A stretch of DNA of 10,667 nucleotides, taken from NCBI GenBank assembly GCA_023431245.1, contig JAEYXO010000047.1, forward strand, positions 1-10,667, written 5' to 3'. Shown here piece after piece: positions 1 to 5,124 of the stretch. Numbering within the stretch: the stretch's first letter is position 1; each line of letters starts with the position of its first letter. The notes under the pieces were generated by a model. That model worked only from the letters and a program-made list of their open reading frames with translations, was not told where the DNA came from and made no database searches. The position numbers and the translations under genes are program-made. This DNA is from Pseudomonadota bacterium (GTDB lineage Bacteria > Pseudomonadota > Gammaproteobacteria > Burkholderiales > SG8-41).

Positions 1-1
1 C

Positions 2-262
2 CTGCCCCATGGCGGCGAAACCGGCGGCCTCAGCGGCGCCCCGCTGACCACCCGCGCGCAGAATGTCACCCGGCAGCTGGCCGAAACACTCGGGGGTGCG
101 GTACCGATCATCGGCGTCGGCGGCATCATGGACGGCAATGACGCCGCGGCACGGATCGGCGCGGGCGCCAGCCTGGTGCAGCTGTATACGGGACTGGTCT
201 ACGCAGGGCCTGCGCTGGTGGCACATTGCGCCGAAGCCATTGCCGGGCTTAAATCGTGCTGA
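2..262 (+). CDS. pyrD: Class 2 dihydroorotate dehydrogenase (quinone), C-terminal part
   Basis: This is the last 86 codons of a gene cut by the left edge of the window. The family oxidises dihydroorotate to orotate in pyrimidine synthesis, using FMN, and in class 2 passes electrons to membrane quinone. The fragment shows the FMN-binding end of the barrel: HGGETGGLSGAPL near the start, then PIIGVGGI, then GASLVQLYTGLVYAGP. These three blocks are typical of class 2 PyrD, and the short tail after the last block fits a natural C-terminus ending in TGA at 260-262. The stop overlaps the GTG start of the alanine dehydrogenase by 7 bases, so the two are probably translated from one message. The catalytic serine region and the N-terminal membrane-associating helices lie outside the window. 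Class 2 is assigned from the C-terminal motifs only. Confidence 0.93.
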   Translation: MPHGGETGGLSGAPLTTRAQNVTRQLAETLGGAVPIIGVGGIMDGNDAAARIGAGASLVQLYTGLVYAGPALVAHCAEAIAGLKSC

Positions 263-1368
263 TCGGCATACCCCGGGAAATCAAGGACCACGAATACCGG
301 GTCGGCGCGACGCCGGATGGCGTGCAGGCCCTTGTTGCCGCAGGTCATGCGGTACGGGTCGAGCGTGAAGCCGGGGCGCGCGTCGGGTTTTCCGACAATG
401 ACTATCAGGCCGCCGGTGCAACCATTGCGGCAAAGGCGGAGGACATCTATGCCGCGGAGCTGGTCATCAAGGTCAAGGAAATCCAGCGCAGCGAGTTTCC
501 GCTGCTGCAGCGCGGACAGATCATCTATGGTTACCACCATTTCGCGCCGGACCGGCAGCTTCTGGAAACCATGCTGGCGGCCGGTATCGCCAGCATCGCC
601 TATGAAACCATCACCGATGACAGCGGCCGGCTTCCGCTGCTGACGCCGATGTCGCAAATCGCCGGCCGGCTCGCGCCACAGGTCGGCGCATGGGGACTGC
701 AGATGGCCAACGGCGGCAGCGGTGTATTGCTCGGTGGTGTGCCGGGCGTACTGCCCGCCAATGTGCTGATCATCGGCGGCGGCACCGTAGGCGAAAACGC
801 CGCGCGCATCGCCATCGGCATGGGCGCCAGCGTAACCCTCCTCGACCGCAGCCCGGGCCGGCTGGCAGAACTCGAGGCGGTGTTCGGCAGCCGCCTGAAA
901 AGCGCGATTTCCTCGCCCCGGACGCTGCGAGCCCTGCTGCCAGACCAGGACCTCGTCATCGGCGCCGTGCTGCTGCCCGGTGTGCTGGCGCCGCGGCTGG
1001 TGTCCCGCGACGATCTCAAACGCATACGCCCGGGTTCGGTCATCGTCGATGTCGCCATCGACCAGGGCGGCATCTGCGAAACCTCCCGCCCGACCTCGCA
1101 CAGCAGGCCGCTCTATACGGAGGAAAACATCGTCCATTACTGCGTGCCGAACATGCCGTCGGCTGTCGCCCGCACAGCGACGCTGGCGCTCACGCAGGCC
1201 ACGCTGCCCCACGCCCTGGCCATCGCCGGCCGCGGATTGCGCGAGGCGGTGCTCCTGGACAGGCATCTCGCGGCGGGACTGCAAACCTGCGCCGGGCAGG
1301 TCACCCATGCCGGTCTCGCCCGTGACAGCGGTTTGCCGTTTGTCGCGGCAGCCGATGCACTGCCATGA
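256..1368 (+). CDS. ald: Alanine dehydrogenase
   Basis: The 370-residue product matches the usual length of NAD-dependent L-alanine dehydrogenase, which interconverts alanine and pyruvate plus ammonia in the cytoplasm. The N-terminus (LIGIPREIKDHEYRVG) carries the substrate arginine as R15. The substrate lysine is K74 in KVKE, and the catalytic histidine lies in YHHF at about residue 95. The Rossmann motif IIGGGTVGENAA is at 172-183, and the acidic residue ending its second strand (D197) suggests NAD rather than NADP. The catalytic aspartate is D269 in VDVAIDQGG, and the family block VPNMPSAVARTAT follows. The GTG at 256 is chosen because it gives exactly the family N-terminus and there is no nearby ATG. 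No clear ribosome binding site precedes it, so coupling to pyrD is likely. The 3' end overlaps the ferredoxin gene by ATGA. A transhydrogenase alpha subunit is ruled out by the motifs and length. Confidence 0.95.
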   Translation: MLIGIPREIKDHEYRVGATPDGVQALVAAGHAVRVEREAGARVGFSDNDYQAAGATIAAKAEDIYAAELVIKVKEIQRSEFPLLQRGQIIYGYHHFAPDRQLLETMLAAGIASIAYETITDDSGRLPLLTPMSQIAGRLAPQVGAWGLQMANGGSGVLLGGVPGVLPANVLIIGGGTVGENAARIAIGMGASVTLLDRSPGRLAELEAVFGSRLKSAISSPRTLRALLPDQDLVIGAVLLPGVLAPRLVSRDDLKRIRPGSVIVDVAIDQGGICETSRPTSHSRPLYTEENIVHYCVPNMPSAVARTATLALTQATLPHALAIAGRGLREAVLLDRHLAAGLQTCAGQVTHAGLARDSGLPFVAAADALP

Positions 1369-1985
1369 ATCCGGAAGCCGACGCCATCGACGCATTGCTG
1401 CCGCAAACCCAGTGCCGGCAATGCGGTTACGGCGGATGCCGTCCCTATGCGGAAGCCGTGGCCGCCGGCACGGCAGCCATCAACCGCTGCCCTCCGGGAG
1501 GCACGGAGGTCATCGCTGAACTGTCCGCCCTGCTGGGCACGGCCATGCTGCCTCTCGACGACACGCTGGGCGAAGCGGGACCGCCGGTGACGGCAGTCAT
1601 CGACGAGGCGCTGTGCATCGGCTGCACCCTGTGCATCGCCGCCTGCCCGGTGGATGCCATCGTCGGCGCGCGGCGCCTGATGCATACCGTGATCACTGCC
1701 GAGTGCAGCGGCTGCGCGCTGTGCCTGCCGCCCTGCCCCGTGGACTGCATCGTCCTGCAGCCCACCGGCGAGACACGGGACCGCGGCCGGCAACGCCGGG
1801 ATGCGATCATCCTGCGCGAAAAATATTTCGCCCGGCAGCGCCGCCTCGCAGCAGGGCAGGCGCAGCGGCACAGGAGCGGATTCCCGGCGGAAGCCCCGCC
1901 GGACTCGCCGCGGAAACGCAAAATACTGGATCGCGTGCTCGCACGGGCGCGGGCGCGTATCGCCGGCAGACGCGTGGACCCCTGA
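1365..1985 (+). CDS. rnfB: RnfB-like ferredoxin with an Fe-S domain and two 4Fe-4S sites
   Basis: The 206-residue protein has an N-terminal RnfB-type cluster domain with C17, C20, C25 and C42 (TQCRQCGYGGC, then NRCPPGG). Two classical ferredoxin motifs follow, at C84/C87/C90/C94 and C114/C117/C120/C124, each ending in CP. The C-terminal 60 residues are very basic (arginine and lysine rich). Classical RnfB subunits start with a membrane helix and work in the RnfABCDGE complex. This one starts directly at the cluster domain, so it should be a soluble electron carrier, and no other rnf gene is present. The ATG overlaps the ald stop by 4 bases, implying coupled translation. Its redox partner is unknown. 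Alanine dehydrogenase-generated NADH or a DNA-repair Fe-S enzyme are guesses only. The family call is firm, but membership of a working Rnf complex is doubtful. Confidence 0.88.
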   Translation: MNPEADAIDALLPQTQCRQCGYGGCRPYAEAVAAGTAAINRCPPGGTEVIAELSALLGTAMLPLDDTLGEAGPPVTAVIDEALCIGCTLCIAACPVDAIVGARRLMHTVITAECSGCALCLPPCPVDCIVLQPTGETRDRGRQRRDAIILREKYFARQRRLAAGQAQRHRSGFPAEAPPDSPRKRKILDRVLARARARIAGRRVDP

Positions 1986-2002
1986 GCTGCGACAGGAACG
2001 GC

Positions 2003-2977
2003 TCAGCGGCCAAAAAGGCCGCGCAGCAGCTGTCCCGGATCGATACCGATGCCGCTGCCGCCTTTCGGCGGCTGGGCGGATGATGCGGGCTGCTGTTCCG
2101 CCAGGCCGCGCGCGCCGCCGGCAGGCAGAGGGGTGGCGGCACGCATCGGCCCGGCACCGGCCGCCACGCGGCGGATGTCCAGTTCGCGCCCCGCAGGAAG
2201 GTTGGCCAGCACCGGCGTCAGCGCGGCGCCCAGTTGCTCCAGCCGTTCGCCCGGCAGGGGATGGGTCTTGAAGAGCAATGCCAGCGAGCCGTCGGCGGCG
2301 CCCCGTGCAGCCAGCTTGTGCAGCACGTCGACGAGGCCGAAGGGGTTGTAACCGGCGCGCGCCGCAAGCACCACGCCAATGGCATCCGCTTCGTACTCGG
2401 CACTCTTGTCGAGACCGCGGGCGAAAACCTCGGCACCGGTGCCGATCATGTTGTTGACCAGCGCCGACCGGTTGTCGCGTTGCGCAAGCTGGGCGCCCGC
2501 GGACAGTGCGGCGCTCTTCTGCATGACGGTGACATGGTGGCGGCGCACGACATGCGCGATCTCATGGGCCAGCACGCCGGCCAGCTGCGCCTCGTTGTCG
2601 AGAATCTCGTAGAGGCCGCGGGTCAGCATCACGTAACCACCGGGAGCGGCAAAGGCATTGATCGACGGCGTGTCGATCACCGCAAAACGCCAGGGCAGGT
2701 CGGGACGTTCGCCCTGCACGGCAACCCAGCGTCCCACGCGGTTGACGTAGGCCTGCAGCGCCGGATCATTGACCAGCGGCGCGGCGCCCAGCATGCGGCC
2801 GGCAATCTCGCGGCCCATGGTCTGCTCTTCCTGTTCGCTGACGCCGGCGACTGCGGTCACGGCGTCGCGGCCGATGCTGAACAGGCGGTTGAGATCGATG
2901 TTCTGCGCACTGGCGGCAGCCGCGGCGCCCATCATCGCGGCCAATGCGAGCGCCTGTAGCTTCCGCGCAGGAATCAC
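2003..2977 (-). CDS. Exported M48-family zinc metalloprotease
   Basis: The 324-residue product starts with a signal peptide (basic residues 5-6, then an alanine-rich core) with likely cleavage after ASA at about residue 24, so it acts in the periplasm. The zinc site is HEIAH at 138-142. The third ligand is most likely E194 in EYEADAIG, the E-x-x-x-D arrangement of M48 enzymes. The GGYVMLTRGLYE block before HEIAH is also typical. The architecture resembles the catalytic half of BepA-type outer-membrane quality-control proteases, but the TPR repeats of BepA are absent. The tail after about residue 280 is low-complexity and rich in Gly and Pro. The GTG at 2977 is chosen because AGGGGG (2984-2989) lies 6 bases upstream and the start overlaps the SH3 gene stop as GTGA. 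The coupling suggests both exported proteins serve one envelope function. The exact substrate cannot be told. Confidence 0.9.
   Translation of the reverse strand: MIPARKLQALALAAMMGAAAAASAQNIDLNRLFSIGRDAVTAVAGVSEQEEQTMGREIAGRMLGAAPLVNDPALQAYVNRVGRWVAVQGERPDLPWRFAVIDTPSINAFAAPGGYVMLTRGLYEILDNEAQLAGVLAHEIAHVVRRHHVTVMQKSAALSAGAQLAQRDNRSALVNNMIGTGAEVFARGLDKSAEYEADAIGVVLAARAGYNPFGLVDVLHKLAARGAADGSLALLFKTHPLPGERLEQLGAALTPVLANLPAGRELDIRRVAAGAGPMRAATPLPAGGARGLAEQQPASSAQPPKGGSGIGIDPGQLLRGLFGR
2006..2022. repeat. 6-bp perfect inverted repeat at the 3' end of the M48 gene
   Basis: GCGGCC (2006-2011) and GGCCGC (2017-2022) flank a five-A loop inside the last codons of the M48 gene, just beyond the 17-base gap between the convergent stop codons. 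It could help end transcription from either side, but neither arm is followed by a T-tract, so a proper intrinsic terminator is not shown. Confidence 0.35.
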
Positions 2978-3528
2978 TGGGGACCCCCTGCACTGTCTCC
3001 CGCGGCAACTGCCGGCTGCGACAGGTAGTCGATGCGGGTCGCCGTCAGTCCGGCACCGCCGGCATGCGCTTCGGCCTGTTCCCTGCTCGCGGCAAAGCCG
3101 TCCAGCGCCTGCAGTTGCCCGCCGTCGAACTGCGCCTGCTTGAGATCCTCCTCGTCGAGGCCACGGATGCCGAGCGTCGCCGTGACATTGACTTTCTGGC
3201 GCGGCGCAAATACCCGCCCCAGAACCGATCCCGCACCGGACCCTTCGCCGGCACTGCCGGCAGGCGCGCCAAAACGCACATTGAAGGAATACAGCCATCC
3301 GCTGCCCGCCGCGGTCTTGACCTGCACCCAGGCGCCCTGGCGGGCCAGAGCCTCTCCGACGGCACCCTTGGCGAAATTGGCTACCACGGCCGAATCGGTG
3401 CGGGGTTCGGCGCGAACAACGCTGTCACGCTCGATGGTCACGGGTTCAGCAACAGCAAGCGCCGCACATGTCGCCAGCAGCCCGGCCGCCACCCATCTGC
3501 ACACCGCTTTTGCCACCTGCTGCCGCAC
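2974..3528 (-). CDS. Exported SH3-domain protein
   Basis: The 184-residue protein begins with a signal peptide ending near AVA at residue 27. A bacterial SH3-like domain follows at about 28-82 (VRAEPRTDSAVVANFAKGAVGEAL, then GAWVQVKTAAGSGWLYSFNV), a fold that usually binds peptidoglycan or peptides. A conserved-looking C-terminal segment contains ATLGIRGLDEEDLKQAQ and ends in a tyrosine-leucine stretch at about residue 170. The GTG at 3528 is chosen because GGGAGA (3535-3540) precedes it by 6 bases and it gives a well-formed signal peptide. Upstream in-frame codons run into nth, so a longer form is unlikely. It is the first gene of a two-gene unit with the M48 protease, which it overlaps by 4 bases. 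A role as a wall- or substrate-binding partner of the protease is inference. Confidence 0.82.
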   Translation of the reverse strand: MRQQVAKAVCRWVAAGLLATCAALAVAEPVTIERDSVVRAEPRTDSAVVANFAKGAVGEALARQGAWVQVKTAAGSGWLYSFNVRFGAPAGSAGEGSGAGSVLGRVFAPRQKVNVTATLGIRGLDEEDLKQAQFDGGQLQALDGFAASREQAEAHAGGAGLTATRIDYLSQPAVAAGDSAGGPQ

Positions 3529-3597
3529 TGCGGATCTCCCGTGGATTGACGGGCCATTATAATCACGCCCACACGTCCAGACCATGCCCGAGGCCCC
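3529..3597. promoter_or_regulatory. Divergent promoter region between the SH3/M48 unit and nth
   Basis: This 69-base spacer contains ATTATAAT at 3556-3563, which holds a perfect TATAAT on both strands (minus strand 3561 down to 3556, plus strand 3558 to 3563). On the minus strand it sits about 30 bases from the SH3 gene start, which fits a short leader. The -35 at 17-base spacing (TGGTCT) is weak. On the plus strand the distance to nth also fits, but no -35 is seen. The minus-strand assignment is the better one. Confidence 0.55.
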
Positions 3598-4242
3598 TTG
3601 AATCCCGCCAAGCGCCAGACCATTTTCGGGCGATTCCGCGCCGCCAATCCCGAGCCGCGGGGCGAACTCGAATATGCCTCGGCCTTCGAACTGCTGGTCG
3701 CCGTGATCCTGTCCGCGCAGGCCACCGACAAAAGCGTGAACCTGGCCACGCGCAGGCTCTACAGGAAAGCCAACACCCCGCGGGCACTGCAAAAACTGGG
3801 CGTCTCCGGCCTCGAGCAGTACATCAAGAGCATCGGCCTTTACCGGACCAAAGCCAAAAACATCATCGCCACCTGCGGCATCCTGCTGGAGAAACACGGG
3901 GGGGAGGTGCCGCGTGACCGCGAGGCCTTGGAAGCACTGCCGGGCGTCGGCCGCAAAACCGCGAATGTCGTGCTCAACATCGCCTTCGGTGAGCCGACGA
4001 TCGCCGTCGATACCCACATTTTCCGCATCGCCAACCGCACCGGACTGGCGCCGGGAAAGGATCCGCTGGCCGTCGAACGCAAGCTGCTTAAGGTGACGCC
4101 GCCGGAGTTTCGCCTGCACGCCCACCACTGGCTGATCCTGCACGGCCGCTACGTCTGCACCGCGCGCAATCCGCGTTGCCCGGAATGCCTGATCCGCGAC
4201 CTTTGCGAATTCCGCGGCAAAACCGGGTCGGCCGGGACATAA
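3598..4242 (+). CDS. nth: Endonuclease III (bifunctional DNA glycosylase/AP lyase)
   Basis: The 214-residue enzyme removes oxidised pyrimidines and cleaves abasic sites in base excision repair. The helix-hairpin-helix motif LPGVGRKTANVV carries the catalytic lysine K120. The catalytic aspartate is D138 in VDTHIFRIANR. The 4Fe-4S cluster cysteines are C187, C194, C197 and C203 (spacing 6, 2, 5). With the TTG at 3598 as start, all these residues fall on the same numbers as in E. coli Nth, which strongly supports this start. A GAGG at 3590-3593 gives a short-spaced ribosome binding site. A five-codon reading frame starting at ATG 3584 ends in a TGA that overlaps the TTG. In E. coli nth follows the rnf (rsx) genes. 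Here the RnfB-like gene is on the same strand but separated by the inverted M48/SH3 unit. It ends just before a strong terminator. Confidence 0.97.
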   Translation: MNPAKRQTIFGRFRAANPEPRGELEYASAFELLVAVILSAQATDKSVNLATRRLYRKANTPRALQKLGVSGLEQYIKSIGLYRTKAKNIIATCGILLEKHGGEVPRDREALEALPGVGRKTANVVLNIAFGEPTIAVDTHIFRIANRTGLAPGKDPLAVERKLLKVTPPEFRLHAHHWLILHGRYVCTARNPRCPECLIRDLCEFRGKTGSAGT

Positions 4243-4280
4243 AAAAAACCGCGCATGCCTTGCCGGCAGCGCGGTTTTTT
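4241..4280. terminator. Bidirectional intrinsic terminator after nth and the cytochrome genes
   Basis: The inverted repeat pairs AAAAAACCGCGC (4243-4254) with GCGCGGTTTTTT (4269-4280), a 12-base stem whose outer half is an A:T tract. Beyond a single bulged A (4255) the stem continues as TGCC/GGCA (4256-4259 with 4265-4268) around a 5-base loop. The GC core is followed by a run of T on both strands, so it can end nth on the plus strand and the cytochrome unit on the minus strand. It overlaps the nth stop codon. Confidence 0.93.
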
Positions 4281-4299
4281 CAGCCGGATCCGGTCAGGT

Positions 4300-4629
4300 T
4301 CAGTATTTGACCGTCAGACCCTGCTGGCGCGAGTAGAAGGCGGCCAAGTCCTCGATGTCACGCTTGGACAGGCTGGCAGCCAGCGGCGCCATGATCGCGT
4401 TCTTGCGCTCGCCCGACTTGTAATCGGACAGCGCTTTCACCAGGTAGTCGTAATGCTGCCCGGCAAGCCGCGGGAAGTCCGCCGCCGCACTGTTGCCGTC
4501 CGGTCCGTGGCAGGCGGCGCAGGTTTTCGATTTTTCCTTGCCCGCCGCCGGATTGGCGGCATGGGCCGTGGCGCCGGCAAACACTGCCGTAATGCCCGCA
4601 ATCCACAACATCCTTTTGCTGATCATCAT
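4300..4629 (-). CDS. Small periplasmic cytochrome c (c553-like)
   Basis: The 109-residue precursor has a signal peptide (ISKRMLWIAGITAVFAGATAHA) cut near residue 24, giving a mature class I cytochrome c of about 85 residues. Heme is attached at CAACH (37-41), and M80 in NAIMAPLA is the probable sixth ligand. The FPRLAGQHYDYLVKALSDYKSGER segment is typical of the c553/c4 type of electron carriers that feed terminal oxidases or other periplasmic enzymes. Start choice is open. An ATG at 4641 overlaps the upstream stop as ATGA, but the GAGG just after it suits the ATGs at 4629 or 4626 better. I chose 4629 (6-base spacing). It follows the other cytochrome gene closely and shares its promoter. It is a monoheme protein, shorter than diheme c4. 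Confidence 0.9.
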   Translation of the reverse strand: MMISKRMLWIAGITAVFAGATAHAANPAAGKEKSKTCAACHGPDGNSAAADFPRLAGQHYDYLVKALSDYKSGERKNAIMAPLAASLSKRDIEDLAAFYSRQQGLTVKY

Positions 4630-4637
4630 TGCGCCCC

Positions 4638-4982
4638 TCATTTCGAAGCCGCCTGCACCGCAGGTGCCGCATAGTACGCCGCGACATCGGCCATGTCCTG
4701 CTCCGACAGACCGGCGGCAATGGCACGCATCGACGGGTGCGTGCGGTCGCCGTTCTTGTAGGCCTGCAGCGCCTTGACGATATAGGCGGCGTGCTGGCCG
4801 CCGAGCTTGGGCACGTTATAGGTCACGGGAAACGCGGTTTTGTAGCCGGGAATGCCGTGGCAGCCGATGCACATCGAGACTTTTTCCTTGCTGGCAGACG
4901 GATTGGCATCTGCCGCCGCGACCAGGGCGGGTGACAGTGCGGTCAGCCCGAGACACAGGCTGATGACGGTTATCCGGTTCAT
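4638..4982 (-). CDS. Small periplasmic cytochrome c (c553-like), first gene of pair
   Basis: The 114-residue precursor starts with a signal peptide (basic R3, hydrophobic core, cut near AAA at residue 24). The heme site is CIGCH at 38-42 and the likely axial methionine is M85 in HPSMRAIAAGLS. KLGGQHAAYIVKALQAYKNGDR mirrors the equivalent block in the neighbouring cytochrome, so the two are diverged relatives from an old duplication. It differs by a longer segment after the heme (GIPGYKTAFPVTYNVPKLGG). The ATG at 4982 gives a clean signal peptide and has a GGAAAGAG sequence about 7 bases upstream. The frame stays open far upstream, but that part overlaps the promoter and the divergent SulP gene and looks unlike protein. 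The partner enzyme cannot be named from the sequence. Confidence 0.9.
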   Translation of the reverse strand: MNRITVISLCLGLTALSPALVAAADANPSASKEKVSMCIGCHGIPGYKTAFPVTYNVPKLGGQHAAYIVKALQAYKNGDRTHPSMRAIAAGLSEQDMADVAAYYAAPAVQAASK

Positions 4983-5024
4983 GAAGGCGCTCTTTCCTGT
5001 TTTTGGACACGTTGCAGGGCACAG

Positions 5025-5030
5025 ATTATA
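5025..5030 (-). promoter_or_regulatory. -10 box of the cytochrome c unit promoter
   Basis: On the minus strand this is a perfect TATAAT, about 43 bases upstream of the cytochrome ATG at 4982. The -35 position at 17-base spacing (about 5048-5053) reads GGCAAT, a poor match, and lies inside a palindrome and direct repeat. This suggests a promoter that needs an activator, or one controlled by a bound regulator. Confidence 0.6.
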
Positions 5031-5039
5031 GCCCAAAAG

Positions 5040-5074
5040 ATTTGCTGATTGCCCAGCAAAATTAGCTGATTGCC
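5040..5074. promoter_or_regulatory. Candidate operator: palindrome plus 21-bp-spaced direct repeat
   Basis: GCTGATTGCC occurs at 5044-5053 and again at 5065-5074. With flanks, 13 of 14 bases match between 5040-5053 and 5061-5074, and the offset is exactly 21 bases, two helical turns. The first copy also sits in a palindrome, TTTGCTG (5041-5047), 6 bases, CAGCAAA (5054-5060). The elements cover the -35 positions of the predicted cytochrome and SulP promoters. I do not recognise the motif as that of a named regulator. Confidence 0.5.
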
Positions 5075-5099
5075 GAGTCATGGCTCCATGTTCGATAAT
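5070..5099 (+). promoter_or_regulatory. Predicted promoter of the SulP gene pair
   Basis: TTGCCG (5070-5075) and GATAAT (5094-5099) are separated by 18 bases and match the sigma-70 consensus at 4 and 5 of 6 positions. Transcription would start near 5106. The ATG at 5080 would then lie upstream of the transcript, and the TTG at 5125 becomes the natural start. The -35 overlaps the second direct repeat. Confidence 0.45.
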
Positions 5100-5124
5100 C
5101 AGTGCAGTCGCATCGGGAAATCCA

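Noticed and set aside
199..1395. Long minus-strand open frame (398 codons) opposite ald
   Set aside because: It lies fully antisense to the well-supported alanine dehydrogenase. Its translation is low-complexity in Arg, Gly and Ala with no recognisable domain, as expected for an antisense shadow in GC-rich DNA.
2234..2959. Plus-strand open frame (241 codons) opposite the M48 gene
   Set aside because: The opposite strand has a complete zinc protease with HEIAH and a signal peptide. This frame shows no family resemblance.
2978..3298. Upstream extension of the M48 reading frame to 3298
   Set aside because: The extension overlaps the SH3 gene in another frame and would bury the signal peptide. 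The GTG at 2977 has a good ribosome binding site and coupling overlap.
3546..3563. TTGACG at 3546 as -35 for the TATAAT at 3558 on the plus strand
   Set aside because: The spacing is only 6 bases, too short for a sigma-70 promoter.
3529..4143. Upstream extension of the SH3 reading frame to 4143
   Set aside because: It runs antisense through nth, would remove the N-terminal signal peptide, and has no plausible protein features. The GTG at 3528 is preferred.
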